A stretch of DNA of 64,000 bases from Nitrosopumilus sp. b1 (GCF_014078545.1 NZ_MU078723.1:376761-440760), one strand, 5' to 3'; positions 23,804-33,269 are shown, counted from the stretch's first letter. The notes: generated from the sequence alone by a model not told the origin. Numbers and translations: made by a program.

Positions 23804-24010
23804 ATGTTGAAAAAAATTCAGGTCACCTTTACCCTAAGTCCTAAGATTTTAGATGACATGAAAGATCTTCAAACATTCTTGATGATGAAATCGGGAAAAG
23901 CATGGAGTTTTTCACAGATCTCTGAGTTAGTTTTAGAGGAAGGCATTAAAAATTATCGAAAGCAAGGCGAATCAAAAGCAAAATTAGAAGAAAAGATCCT
24001 CAAGGCCTGA
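23804..24010 (+). CDS. Small ribbon-helix-helix-like DNA-binding protein
   Basis: With the ATG at 23804 this is a 68-residue protein starting MLKKIQVTFTLSPKILDDM: a beta strand, then a helix, then a turn and a second helix (SFSQISELVLEEGIKNY). That is the ribbon-helix-helix pattern of MetJ/Arc-type repressors, matched by eye. The frame is open back to 23729, but this extension would cover the palindrome at 23753-23770 and does not resemble the fold. The C-terminus is a Lys-rich helix. The gene lies divergent from a receiver gene and next to the Kef antiporter. Confidence 0.6.
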   Translation: MLKKIQVTFTLSPKILDDMKDLQTFLMMKSGKAWSFSQISELVLEEGIKNYRKQGESKAKLEEKILKA

Positions 24011-24014
24011 TTAT

Positions 24015-25640
24015 TCAAGATTTAGTAGATGGATTCGGAGGTTTTGTTTCTGCCAGTAAATTCAATAATGTTTTTGATGAAACAATACCAACTATTTTTC
24101 CAGAAAAACCAGGTTCTATTACAGGAATCATTTCAAAGTGATGAGAGTTCATTTTCTGAATTACTGAGAAAATATAGTCTTGTGGGATGACTGTGTGAAA
24201 TTTCTTTTCCATGATATCTGAAATTAAAGCAACATCTCTACTTTTTTTATGGACATTGTTTAGCTCCTTTTTTGAGACGATGCCAATTAATCTACCATCA
24301 TCATCAATCACCATGGTTTCTTCTTTGGGATCAATATCAGAATTAAGAAAGTTCTTTACGCTAACATTTGGTTTAGTTTTTTGAAAATCTATTGACATTG
24401 CATCCTGAGCTCGTTTATCAGAAACTGTTCTTCTGAAGAAAATTGGAAGCATTCCAATTTCTACACTACCAACTTTGACTTGGACAATTTTCTTTAATTT
24501 TCTTTGTAATTCAACGCTTGAGATTATCATTGTAATCAACGTACCAAGAACTAGTAAAGAAAATAAACTGTCATCTAGCATATTGACTTGGAGTAAGGAC
24601 AACATTAGAGCCAAGTCAACTGCACCCTTAGACATAACACCGTAAGCAACTGTTGTTGCAGGACGCATCTTGGCGATTTTGACTGCAATGTATGATCCAA
24701 TGAATTTTACACCCACGATGATACCAATAAAGCCAGCAATTATCCAAAGATCTATTTCAACAAATTTTGTAGTAAAATGTAATCCTATACCAGCAAAAAA
24801 CATTGGAATAAAAATTCCATAACCGACTGCATTTACATTTTTTGATATTTCAAGATATTCTTCTCTGTTCATTCTAGATACTGCAATTCCTAACAATAGT
24901 GCACCAATTGCTCCATGTATTCCACTTATTTCAGCAAAGTATGCAACCAGTAAGATAACTCCAATTACCAAACCAAAGTAAACTTGTTGTGCACGTAAAT
25001 GACTATGGATGATTCGAAATACTTTTGGTAATGCAAACACAGCTAACAGGCCAGCTACAGCAAAGAAAATTCCCATCTTTGCAAACAACCACAAGAATTC
25101 AGATACGTTTGGAGCATCACTGGTGTTGATCTGTATCAAAACACTGGTAAGAATAATTGCAATAAACTCAATGATTGCAGTTACTGTAAAGATTTCCAAG
25201 CCAATTGTTGAACGCAGCTTCCCAAGATCCGTTAGTACTTTGGCAGCAACTCCAAGACTAGAAGCACCAATTACACTACCTATAGCAAAAGCCTGAATGA
25301 AATTCATATCAAGACTTAGTCCAAAAAATGAGGCTGCAAAAAATGGAATGAAAAATCCAGCAAGAGAGCCGGCAAAGATTCGACCTCTCATAACCCGAAC
25401 TAATCCAGGAAGATCAATTTCTTCAAGACCAATAAGGAAGAACAAAAAGAAAACACCGATTGAGATGAATAACTCAATAGCATCTATTGGTTGAACCAAA
25501 AAGAATAACGCAGGCCCAACTATGATACCAGCAAGAACATTTCCTATAATTCTGGGTTGATTTATTCTGTACAATAATTCTCCTAATAATTTTGCTGAGA
25601 TTAGTAAGACTGCAATGTATAGAATTGCCTCAAACACCAT
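24015..25640 (-). CDS. Kef/CPA2-type cation:proton antiporter with CBS domains
   Basis: A 541-residue membrane protein. Residues 1-390 contain about 12 hydrophobic helices of the CPA2 Na+/H+ or K+/H+ exchanger type; landmarks are NQPRIIGNVLAGIIVGP near residue 27, FLIGLEEIDL near 68 and the SGIHGAIGALLLGIAVSR stretch near 237. Residues 420-535 look like a pair of CBS domains (DDDGRLIGIVSKKEL, then a second with VIPVIEPG), which usually bind adenine nucleotides and gate the transporter. The likely job is pH or potassium control; the ion is uncertain. It interrupts the aromatic gene block on the opposite strand. Confidence 0.9.
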   Translation of the reverse strand: MVFEAILYIAVLLISAKLLGELLYRINQPRIIGNVLAGIIVGPALFFLVQPIDAIELFISIGVFFLFFLIGLEEIDLPGLVRVMRGRIFAGSLAGFFIPFFAASFFGLSLDMNFIQAFAIGSVIGASSLGVAAKVLTDLGKLRSTIGLEIFTVTAIIEFIAIILTSVLIQINTSDAPNVSEFLWLFAKMGIFFAVAGLLAVFALPKVFRIIHSHLRAQQVYFGLVIGVILLVAYFAEISGIHGAIGALLLGIAVSRMNREEYLEISKNVNAVGYGIFIPMFFAGIGLHFTTKFVEIDLWIIAGFIGIIVGVKFIGSYIAVKIAKMRPATTVAYGVMSKGAVDLALMLSLLQVNMLDDSLFSLLVLGTLITMIISSVELQRKLKKIVQVKVGSVEIGMLPIFFRRTVSDKRAQDAMSIDFQKTKPNVSVKNFLNSDIDPKEETMVIDDDGRLIGIVSKKELNNVHKKSRDVALISDIMEKKFHTVIPQDYIFSVIQKMNSHHFEMIPVIEPGFSGKIVGIVSSKTLLNLLAETKPPNPSTKS

Positions 25641-25713
25641 TGAAATTTCAAAGTTTAATCCAGTTATGTACCTTCTATTATTCCCTACACATAACGGGGT
25701 ATTTTCAAGTAGG

Positions 25714-25722
25714 AATTATAAG
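25714..25722 (+). promoter_or_regulatory. TATA-like box for aroC
   Basis: AATTATAAG ends 23 nt before the TTG at 25746. The spacing suits a leaderless transcript and supports the TTG start. Confidence 0.5.
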
Positions 25723-25745
25723 CATCAAAAATTATCAAATAATTA

Positions 25746-26840
25746 TTGTCGGGTAGCTCAATTGGAAAGAGGTTAGTTCTAACAAGTTTTGGTGAAAGTC
25801 ATGGTAAATGCATTGGTGCAGTTTTAGACGGATGTCCTGCAGGTTTGGAGCTAGAAGAAAAGGACATTCAGAAAATGTTAGATTACAGAAGACCGGGACA
25901 ATCAATAATCACTACACAAAGAAAAGAAGGAGACCAAGTGGAAATTATTTCAGGAGTTTTCAGGGGATACACTACAGGTGCACCAATTACAATGATAATT
26001 TGGAATAAGGATCAGAATTCAAAAGATTATGATAATCTAGTTACAAAATTACGTCCAGGTCATTCGGATTATCCAGCTATGATCAAATACAAAAAGTTCA
26101 ATGATCATCGAGGAGGAGGAAGATTTTCTGGAAGGTTGACTGCAACACATGTGATGGGTGGAGCAATTGCACGAAAGCTTCTAAAAGTTTCACTTGGGGT
26201 TGAAACAAATTCTTTTACAGTGCAAATCGGGAAGATAAAAACCGATAAAGAAATCACATCAAAGATGTTACGTTTGATTTATTCAAATGATGTCAGATGT
26301 CCTGATGAAAAGATTGCTAAAAAAATGAAGAATTCAATTTTGGAAGCAAGAAAGAAAGGAGATTCATTAGGAGGAATAATAGAATCAATTACTACTAACC
26401 TTCCAGTAGGAATCGGAGAACCAATCTTTAGCTCATTAGAATCAGAAATTAGCAAGGCAATGTTTTCAATTCCATCAGTAAAGGGCGTTGAATTTGGTTC
26501 AGGATTTGAAGGAGCAACCAGTTTTGGTTCAAAAAATAATGATCTTTACACTATCAAAGGAGGTAAAATAGTTACAAAAACTAACAACTCTGGAGGAATT
26601 TTAGGAGGATTATCAAATGGAATGCCAATTGTTCTAAGAATTGCTTTCAAACCAGCATCATCAATTTCCATGAAACAACCCACAGTAGATATCAAATCAA
26701 AGAAACCCGCTACATTGCAAGTTAAGGGAAGACATGATCCATGTGTTGTACCACGGGCACCACCAGTTGTGGATTCTTTAGTTGCATTAACCATTGCAGA
26801 TCATGCATTACAAGGTGGTTTCATCAAACCAATTCTATAG
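25746..26840 (+). CDS. aroC: Chorismate synthase
   Basis: A 364-residue FMN-dependent enzyme that converts EPSP to chorismate. All signatures are present: TSFGESHGKCIG (about residue 13), RRPGQS near 48, HSDYPAMIKYKKFNDHRGGGRFSGR near 105-130 region, and RHDPCVVPRAPPV near 330. The start is TTG at 25746, because homologues begin a few residues before the first conserved strand and a TATA-like box sits at leaderless distance. It restarts the aromatic block after the antiporter and is followed 3 bp later by the chorismate mutase fusion. Confidence 0.95.
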   Translation: MSGSSIGKRLVLTSFGESHGKCIGAVLDGCPAGLELEEKDIQKMLDYRRPGQSIITTQRKEGDQVEIISGVFRGYTTGAPITMIIWNKDQNSKDYDNLVTKLRPGHSDYPAMIKYKKFNDHRGGGRFSGRLTATHVMGGAIARKLLKVSLGVETNSFTVQIGKIKTDKEITSKMLRLIYSNDVRCPDEKIAKKMKNSILEARKKGDSLGGIIESITTNLPVGIGEPIFSSLESEISKAMFSIPSVKGVEFGSGFEGATSFGSKNNDLYTIKGGKIVTKTNNSGGILGGLSNGMPIVLRIAFKPASSISMKQPTVDIKSKKPATLQVKGRHDPCVVPRAPPVVDSLVALTIADHALQGGFIKPIL

Positions 26841-26843
26841 AGC

Positions 26844-28214
26844 ATGACAGACATCGACAACCTTCGTAATCAAATGGAAGAGATCACTCTAGAAATGATT
26901 GGACTTCTAAAGAAGAGAACCGAAATTGCAAAAGAAATTGGCCAAGTCAAGAAAAGCTTAGGGATTAGCGTAACAGATGAGAGTAGAGAAGGAGATCTAA
27001 GAAAAAAAGTACTTTCATTATCTAAAGAATTGCAATTGGATGAAAAATTAGCATCAAAGTATCTGAATTTCTTATTAAATGAATCAGTGAGAGTCCAGTC
27101 ATCTGACAAACAAACGCATCTATCGATATTTCTAAAAGCAAAAGAGATGGAAGAGAAAGGAGAAAAAATTATCCATATGGAAGTTGGTGAGCCAGATTTT
27201 ATGCCGCCAAAAATTGTTAAAAATGCATTAGAAGAAGTGTACGACAAGGGATTTGTAAAATATGGACAAGCACAAGGAATGCCGGAATTTAGAAAAGAGA
27301 TTGCTCAGAAAAATTCCAAAGAATTCAACCAATCTATAACTTTAGAAAATGTTTTAGTCAGTCCAGGTGCACGATTTTCTATTTTTCTTGCAATTAGTAC
27401 ATTATTGAATCCAGGAGATGAGTTAATTGTGTTGGAACCTGCATGGCCAGCATACAAGGATTGTGCTCTCAATGCAGGAGTAAAGGTTAGAACTATCAAA
27501 ACAACGTTAGAGAGCAATTGGGAGCCATCAATCAAACAGATTGAAGACGCCATAAATTCAAACACAAAAATGATTGTACTAAATTATCCAAACAACCCAA
27601 CGGGAAAGATTCTTCCAATCAAGATTCAGGATCAAATTATTCAAATTGCAAAGAAAAATAATTTGTATGTTCTTAGCGATGAAATTTACTCAGAATATTC
27701 ATACAAAGAATGGAAAAGTGTTTTAGAGTATAACTATGAAAAAAGTATCGTAACCCAATCATTCTCAAAATCTCATGCTATGACAGGTTTTCGAATAGGA
27801 TATACAATTGCTAGTAAAGAGATCATTGAGCAAATGTCGCGACTTCAGGCTTTATCCCTTACAAATGTCTCAGAGCCTATGCAGTATGTAGCCTTACGCT
27901 CACTCAACGAGGATACCAGTAAGAATTCAAGAATTATCAAATCACGGATTATGGCTTTGAGTAAAAAGTCCAAAGAATTAGGGCTAGAGTTTGTAGAGCC
28001 AGATGGTGCGATGTATGTTTTTGCCAGGGTAAAAAAAGATGGTTTTGATGGAATTAAATTTGCCAATGAATTACTGGAATTAGGTCTAGCAGTAGCTCCA
28101 GGACAAGGTTTTGGAGATTATAAGGACTTCATTAGACTTTCTGCTTGTAGAGACGAAAAGACACTAATGGAAGGCATGGATATACTCGATCATAGACTAA
28201 GAGGAAAAATATGA
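26844..28214 (+). CDS. Chorismate mutase (AroQ) fused to class I aminotransferase
   Basis: A 456-residue bifunctional protein. Residues 1-90 are an AroQ-type helical chorismate mutase (LRNQMEEITLEMIGLLKKR). Residues 95-456 are a fold-type I PLP aminotransferase: NYPNNPTGK near residue 250, Asp and Tyr in LSDEIYSEYS near 273, the PLP Lys in SFSKSHAMTGFRIGY near 310, and the carboxylate Arg in FIRLSAC near 433. The two halves would make prephenate and then transaminate either prephenate or hydroxyphenylpyruvate/phenylpyruvate. tyrA follows with a 4-bp overlap, so tyrosine (and perhaps phenylalanine) synthesis is the job. Which keto acid is used is not clear. Confidence 0.9.
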   Translation: MTDIDNLRNQMEEITLEMIGLLKKRTEIAKEIGQVKKSLGISVTDESREGDLRKKVLSLSKELQLDEKLASKYLNFLLNESVRVQSSDKQTHLSIFLKAKEMEEKGEKIIHMEVGEPDFMPPKIVKNALEEVYDKGFVKYGQAQGMPEFRKEIAQKNSKEFNQSITLENVLVSPGARFSIFLAISTLLNPGDELIVLEPAWPAYKDCALNAGVKVRTIKTTLESNWEPSIKQIEDAINSNTKMIVLNYPNNPTGKILPIKIQDQIIQIAKKNNLYVLSDEIYSEYSYKEWKSVLEYNYEKSIVTQSFSKSHAMTGFRIGYTIASKEIIEQMSRLQALSLTNVSEPMQYVALRSLNEDTSKNSRIIKSRIMALSKKSKELGLEFVEPDGAMYVFARVKKDGFDGIKFANELLELGLAVAPGQGFGDYKDFIRLSACRDEKTLMEGMDILDHRLRGKI

Positions 28215-29068
28215 AAAAAAAGATTACAATAATTGGTGCGGGAGGTCAAATGGGGCAATGGTTCTCAAAATATTTTCTCTCACAAGACTTTGAAGTAACA
28301 GGCCATGATTCTGAAAATAAGATTCCTGGCAAAACCATAATAAAATCAGATTCACTTGTTGGGGCAGTTTTAAGTGCAGACTATGTAATGCTATGTACCC
28401 CCACAAGAAGAACTCCAGAAATCATTCGCCTCATAGCCAAAGAGATGAAAAGGGGTACATTTCTAATCGAAATATCATCACAAAAAGCAAAGACTATTTC
28501 TGCATTGTTAAAGATACCAGCTAAAATTAACCCAATTTGCATACATCCAATGTTTGGACCAGGAGCAAAAAAAATTGCTAATCAAAACATCATTTCAGTT
28601 CCTGTTAAAGATGCAAAGAAAGAGCTCGAAGTTACTAAATCACTATTCAAAGGAGCAAATTTCGTAACAATTGATGCTAACGAACATGATAAAAAAATTG
28701 CAGTCATTTTAGGATTAACACACCTTGTGAATTTAGTTTTTGCAAATATCATATCAAAAGATGATAAGATAAATTTGACAGAAAAGATGTCAGGGACTAC
28801 ATTTAAGGCACAAAAGATTCTTGCAGAAAGTATTCTTACAGAATCACCAGAACTAATTGAGACAATCATTTCTAATCCAGAGATAAGGAAATTTGCAGAG
28901 GAGTTTTGGAAGGACATCGGCAGACTACTAACTGCAGTCCAAGAGGCAAAATCCGAAGAAGTAATCAATTATGTTAAAGCATGCCAAGAGCGTTTATCTG
29001 AAAACGTTAATCTAGAAAATTCCTACAAGAAATTGACTTCCATGGTTAATGTAATTGATAAAAAATAG
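28211..29068 (+). CDS. tyrA: Prephenate/arogenate dehydrogenase
   Basis: A 285-residue dehydrogenase. The NAD(P)-binding motif GAGGQMGQW is near residue 9, LIEISSQKAK near 87 and the catalytic-type His in HPMFGPGA near 112. TyrA enzymes oxidatively decarboxylate prephenate to hydroxyphenylpyruvate, or arogenate to tyrosine. The upstream mutase-aminotransferase could supply either substrate. It overlaps that gene by 4 bp (ATGA), indicating coupling, and is the last clear gene of the aromatic block. Confidence 0.9.
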   Translation: MKKKITIIGAGGQMGQWFSKYFLSQDFEVTGHDSENKIPGKTIIKSDSLVGAVLSADYVMLCTPTRRTPEIIRLIAKEMKRGTFLIEISSQKAKTISALLKIPAKINPICIHPMFGPGAKKIANQNIISVPVKDAKKELEVTKSLFKGANFVTIDANEHDKKIAVILGLTHLVNLVFANIISKDDKINLTEKMSGTTFKAQKILAESILTESPELIETIISNPEIRKFAEEFWKDIGRLLTAVQEAKSEEVINYVKACQERLSENVNLENSYKKLTSMVNVIDKK

Positions 29069-29070
29069 TC

Positions 29071-29475
29071 ATGCGCTCAACAAAAATTGTAACATCTTTT
29101 TTAAAAAATTCAGACAAAATTCTCATCCTGCGAAGAAGTGAAAAAGTAAAAACAATGAAGGGGTTGTGGGCAGGAATAAGTGGAATCATAGAAAAAGATG
29201 AAGTTCCTTTAGAGAGAGCAAAGATTGAGATCTTTGAGGAGCTTGGAATTAAAGAAGAGCAAATCAAATTATTAAAATCAATTGATGAAATAAGAATTGA
29301 GTCTCCACAATATGTGAATCATGAATGGGAAATTTTTCCATTTCTTTTTGAAGTAAATGATCCTGAAATAAAACTAAACTGGGAAAATTCAGAATACAAG
29401 TGGATTAACCCCAATGAAATTTCCAATTACAAAACAGTTCCAAGTCTAGAACAGGTTCTATTCAACTTGTTGTAA
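29071..29475 (+). CDS. NUDIX hydrolase
   Basis: A 134-residue protein with the Nudix box at about residues 35-57 (G-x5-E-x7-xE-x2-EE-LG-I). The Arg usually before the first Glu of the REUxEExGU part is Ile here (KIEIFEELGI); the metal-binding glutamates are retained. Family members cleave nucleoside diphosphates linked to another group, such as oxidised dNTPs or NADH. The substrate is not predictable. It begins 2 bp after tyrA on the same strand and overlaps the convergent thiC stop by 18 bp. Confidence 0.85.
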   Translation: MRSTKIVTSFLKNSDKILILRRSEKVKTMKGLWAGISGIIEKDEVPLERAKIEIFEELGIKEEQIKLLKSIDEIRIESPQYVNHEWEIFPFLFEVNDPEIKLNWENSEYKWINPNEISNYKTVPSLEQVLFNLL

Positions 29476-30786
29476 CTTTTCATTTGGTTTTTCATATTTT
29501 CTTTGTTGGGGCAACATAACATACACACATGCACCACCACACATTGTACATGGAACATTATTTCCCGGATGCTGTCCGGTACGACTATGAATTTTAGCAG
29601 CTTCTTCAGGGTCTATAGACAGAGCAAGTTGTGTTTCCCAATCAAGAGTGCGGCGAGCTTCAGTCATTTTCATATCCCACTTAATGGCTTTTTCTCTAAT
29701 CTTTACTAAATCGGCTGCGTGTGCAGCAATTCTATATGCAATCAGTCCAGCCTTTACATCATCACTGTTTGGTAAAGCAAGGTGCTCTGATGGAGTCAGA
29801 TAACATAAAAGATCAACGCCTTCTGCAGCAGAGATTGCAGCTCCTATAGCACTAGCAATATGATCATGGCCAGATGCAACATCAGTGACAAGAGGCCCCA
29901 AAACATAGTAAGGGACATCACCGATAAGCGATTTTGCTAACCTTACATTTGCAGCAACTTCATTTAGTGGAACATGTCCTGGACCCTCCACCATCACCTG
30001 AACATCTTTCTCATGTGCCTGTTTTGTTAAACGAGCAACGTTAATCATTTCTTGAACTTGTAATTCATCATGTGAGTCTAATATTGAGCCTGGTCGTAAA
30101 GCGTCTCCAAGGCTAAATGTAACATCATATTTTCTTGCAATTTCAACCAAATAATCATAATGAGCAAAGTATGGATTTTCTTTATCATATTTTAGCATCC
30201 ATGCTGCAGTAATAGTTCCACCTTTGCTGACTACACCACCATGTCTTTGTACTTTGAGAATTCGTTTAGCAATATCTTTGGTTATTCCAGCATGAATTGT
30301 GGTATAATCAACACCATCTTTTGCATTGTTTTCAAATGCATTTAGAAAATCATCTTCACTGAGATTTAATGGATTTTTGTGAACTTCAACTCCGTGATTG
30401 TATGCCTCATAGATTGGAACAGTTCCAAATGTAATTGGGGATACTTCCATAATTGCACGCCTTATAGAGCCTACATCTCCTCCATCACTAAGATCCATCA
30501 TAGTGTCAGCATGATACTTTACAGCAACTTTTGCCTTTTCAATCTCCTCATCGAGATTTACATTAAGTGTAGAAGTTCCAATGTTCACATTGACTTTAGT
30601 CTTTAGACCTTTTCCAATTCCTACATTATGGATCTTTTGAGGTCTTACATTGTTACTAGGAATTATTATCGAACCCTTTGCAATTTGTTTGACTAGCCAA
30701 TCAAGGGAGACATCTTCATCTTTTGCAACCAGCTTCATTTCATCGGTTGCAACACCTCTCCTTGCGGAGCTCATTTGAGTACCCAT
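29458..30786 (-). CDS. thiC: Phosphomethylpyrimidine synthase ThiC
   Basis: A 442-residue radical SAM enzyme that rearranges aminoimidazole ribotide to the thiamine pyrimidine, HMP-P. The C-terminal cluster motif is CTMCGGAC near residue 415. YTTIHAGI, FSLGDALRPGSI, VMVEGPGHVPL and YVLGPLVTDVASGHDHI are all conserved. The start MGTQMSSARRG at 30786 fits homologues; the frame continues two codons upstream to 30792. The 120 bp before it contains no TPP riboswitch that I can recognise. Thiamine genes continue on the other strand with thiDN. Confidence 0.95.
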   Translation of the reverse strand: MGTQMSSARRGVATDEMKLVAKDEDVSLDWLVKQIAKGSIIIPSNNVRPQKIHNVGIGKGLKTKVNVNIGTSTLNVNLDEEIEKAKVAVKYHADTMMDLSDGGDVGSIRRAIMEVSPITFGTVPIYEAYNHGVEVHKNPLNLSEDDFLNAFENNAKDGVDYTTIHAGITKDIAKRILKVQRHGGVVSKGGTITAAWMLKYDKENPYFAHYDYLVEIARKYDVTFSLGDALRPGSILDSHDELQVQEMINVARLTKQAHEKDVQVMVEGPGHVPLNEVAANVRLAKSLIGDVPYYVLGPLVTDVASGHDHIASAIGAAISAAEGVDLLCYLTPSEHLALPNSDDVKAGLIAYRIAAHAADLVKIREKAIKWDMKMTEARRTLDWETQLALSIDPEEAAKIHSRTGQHPGNNVPCTMCGGACVYVMLPQQRKYEKPNEKLQQVE

Positions 30787-30954
30787 AATCAAATACTACA
30801 CTATTGCCGAATTTAAACAGTAGTTAATTTCCTTAAAGGAGATTAGGAAATTAGGAATAATTGTGATGGAGGATCGCTGTATAGGAATCTAATATTCATA
30901 ATTGAATCAATATTGAAAATTTTTCTGATAAACAATAGAAAATCGTTAATTCAA

Positions 30955-31167
30955 ATGGCAGTATTAGGCATCATAGTCATGGACTCCCCCAAGATTATTG
31001 ATTCGATTGTTTGGGATGACTCAGAAAAGAAATGGACTACGGAAAAGATAACAATTGAAGAATATCATGGATTCACAGAATGTAGGAGATGTCAAAAACC
31101 ACTATCCCATAATGTCAAGACTCAAGGCAAATTCAAAGTAGTGTACGTAAGATGTGGTTGCGGATGA
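30955..31167 (+). CDS. Small zinc-ribbon-like protein
   Basis: A 70-residue protein if the ATG at 30955 is used (MAVLGIIVMDSPKI); the ATG at 30979 (MDSPKIIDSIVWDD) may be the true start, since the hydrophobic first eight residues look unlike the rest. The C-terminal half has CRRC and a final RCGCG, so it may hold one zinc. I recognise no family. It lies alone between the divergent thiamine genes, upstream of thiDN by 34 bp, and could share its transcript. Confidence 0.55.
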   Translation: MAVLGIIVMDSPKIIDSIVWDDSEKKWTTEKITIEEYHGFTECRRCQKPLSHNVKTQGKFKVVYVRCGCG

Positions 31168-31201
31168 TTCAAGATAAATAGAAAATCAACCAAAAGGCAG
31201 T

Positions 31202-32500
31202 ATGAATATTCTAACAATTGGAGGCTCAGATCCATCTTCAGGAGCAGGAATACAGAGCGATATCAAAACATTTTCAGATTTGGGCTGTCATGGATTCACA
31301 GTTATTACTGCAATAACCAGCCAAAATTCTTCCAAATATAAAAAAACTGAGCCAGTTTCAGCAAAAATGGTCTCATCGCAAATCGATGCAATATTTTCTG
31401 ATTTTAAGGTCGACGCCATCAAAATTGGAATGGTATTCAATTCAGAAATCATTAAAATTTTGAATAAAAAACTAAAAGATTTTGATGTCCCAAAAATTCT
31501 TGATCCTGTAATAAAATCAACTACAGGAGGAGTATTGTTGGAAAAAAATGCATTAAATGATTTGAAAAAATTTCTGTTACCAATTTGTGATGTAATAACA
31601 CCCAACAAAAACGAAGCAGAGATTCTCACAAAAATTAAAATCAATTCTAAAAAAGATCTACTAGAGTGCTCAAAAGAATTTCAAAAACTTGGGATTAGCA
31701 ACGTGATTATCACTGGAATGGAATTTGAAAAAGAAAAAATAAGCGACATAGTCTTTGAGGATTCAAAGTCATATCAGGTTAAGAGCAAAAAAATCAACAG
31801 TATAAATCACGGAAGTGGATGCACTTATTCTTCTGCATTAACTGTGGCATTATCAAAAGGAAATAATTTAAAAAATTCAGTAAAATTTGCAAAGAGATAT
31901 TCTTTAAATTCAATCAAAAATGCCACAAAAATTGGAAAGGGCATTACGCTAACAAAAAGCAAAGAGGATCCACTCAAGAAAAAATTGCAAAATGAAATAA
32001 CTAATTTTATTTCAATGAAGGATTCATACAAATTGATTCCAGAATGTCAAACGAATTTTGTTTTTTCAGAACGAAAACCAAAAAAGACCAAGGATGTTTT
32101 AGGAGTTCAAGGAAGATTGGTAAAAGCAGGGAATGCTGTTTTGATTGCAGGTAATCTAGAATACAATGGTTCAAAACATGTGGCAACTGCACTTGTAACC
32201 ATTTCAAAGAAATTTCCAGATATTTGCTCTGCAATAAATCTGAAATTTGACCAAGATTCACTAAGAAAGCTTACAAAGAAAGGGCTGAAGATAGTAAGTT
32301 ACGATAGAAAAAAAGAACCTACCAAAAGCAAAAAGAAAGATGGCTCCTCAATTTCGTGGGGAGTTGAAAATGCTATAAAAAAATCAAAAATCATGCCTGA
32401 TGTCATATATCATAAAGGGGATTTTGGAAAAGAGCCCATGATTTTGATTTTCGGAGCAGATCCAAGTGATGTCATGAAAAAAGTACGTAAAATATTCTAA
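31202..32500 (+). CDS. thiDN: ThiD-ThiN fusion: HMP(-P) kinase / thiamine-phosphate synthase
   Basis: A 432-residue two-domain protein. Residues 1-255 are ThiD, a ribokinase-fold kinase that phosphorylates HMP and HMP-P; GGSDPSSGAGIQSDIKTF is at the start and NHGSGCTYSSA near residue 202 is the phosphate-transfer region. Residues 265-432 match ThiN, the archaeal thiamine-phosphate synthase that replaces ThiE (IPECQTNFVFSE and the end KGDFGKEPMILIFG). The fusion is typical of archaea. It begins with ATG 31202 and completes the pyrimidine branch with thiC. Confidence 0.93.
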   Translation: MNILTIGGSDPSSGAGIQSDIKTFSDLGCHGFTVITAITSQNSSKYKKTEPVSAKMVSSQIDAIFSDFKVDAIKIGMVFNSEIIKILNKKLKDFDVPKILDPVIKSTTGGVLLEKNALNDLKKFLLPICDVITPNKNEAEILTKIKINSKKDLLECSKEFQKLGISNVIITGMEFEKEKISDIVFEDSKSYQVKSKKINSINHGSGCTYSSALTVALSKGNNLKNSVKFAKRYSLNSIKNATKIGKGITLTKSKEDPLKKKLQNEITNFISMKDSYKLIPECQTNFVFSERKPKKTKDVLGVQGRLVKAGNAVLIAGNLEYNGSKHVATALVTISKKFPDICSAINLKFDQDSLRKLTKKGLKIVSYDRKKEPTKSKKKDGSSISWGVENAIKKSKIMPDVIYHKGDFGKEPMILIFGADPSDVMKKVRKIF

Positions 32501-32563
32501 AAATAATAAATTATTCTTAAAAATATACTTGAACATAAATACTCATTATTTCAAATCAAATCC

Positions 32564-33265
32564 GTGAAGACAGTAATTTTAGCCGGGGGATTAGGCACAA
32601 GACTTCAACCATATACAACTTTTCTTCCAAAACCAATGCTTCCTTTAGGAGAAAAACCATTGCTTGAACACCTTATTGATTGGAATAGAAAAAACGGAAT
32701 AAAATCAATTGTTCTTTGTGTTAGTTACTTAAGAAAAACTATTGAAGATTATTTTGAAGATGGAAAGAGATTTGGCGTAGACATAGAATATGCTATAGCA
32801 AATAGACCGCTTGCAACTGCAGGTCAACTAAAAACTGCCCAGCAGTTTATTGACGATACTTTTGTTTGTATGTATGGGGATTCAATTTACGATTTTCCGT
32901 TAAGGAGTATGGTATCACAGCACAAACGAAAAAAATCATTCATCACCATGAGTTTGTTTGAATACAAAACAAAGCTTCCTTATGGAGTTATTGAAACTAC
33001 GTCTAATGGAAAAGTTACTGCATGGAATGAAAAACCAGAGATAAGTGCCAACATAAACATAGGATGTTACGTAATGGAACCTCAAACTTTTGACTTTATC
33101 CCAGAGAGCAAGCCGTATGGAATGGACGATGTAGTCAAAAAGGCCATGTCAAAGAAGAGATTAGTTAGCAGCTACATTACCAAAAAAGGATTTATGGATA
33201 TTGGAGACAAGGCATCATATAGAAAAGCATACCAACAATTTCTAGAAAAACTTGGTAAGATCTAG
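32564..33265 (+). CDS. Sugar-phosphate nucleotidyltransferase
   Basis: A 233-residue Rossmann-like nucleotidyltransferase. The signature AGGLGTRLQPYT (about residue 6) and FLPKPMLPLGEKPLLEH are present, and a catalytic Asp lies in MYGDSIYDFP near residue 107. It activates a sugar 1-phosphate with an NTP, giving an NDP-sugar. It has no left-handed beta-helix, so it is the short RmlA/ManC-like form. The following acetyltransferase suggests the sugar could be GlcNAc-1-P, but glucose or mannose are equally possible. The start is GTG at 32564. Confidence 0.9.
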   Translation: MKTVILAGGLGTRLQPYTTFLPKPMLPLGEKPLLEHLIDWNRKNGIKSIVLCVSYLRKTIEDYFEDGKRFGVDIEYAIANRPLATAGQLKTAQQFIDDTFVCMYGDSIYDFPLRSMVSQHKRKKSFITMSLFEYKTKLPYGVIETTSNGKVTAWNEKPEISANINIGCYVMEPQTFDFIPESKPYGMDDVVKKAMSKKRLVSSYITKKGFMDIGDKASYRKAYQQFLEKLGKI

Positions 33266-33269
33266 ACAA

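Noticed and set aside
23340..25640. Insertion of receiver, small regulator and antiporter as a mobile element
   Set aside because: There are no terminal repeats, transposase or integrase, and base composition looks like the neighbours.
30793..30912. Possible TPP riboswitch upstream of thiC
   Set aside because: The conserved CTGAGA and the second-stem signature of TPP aptamers are absent on the minus strand.
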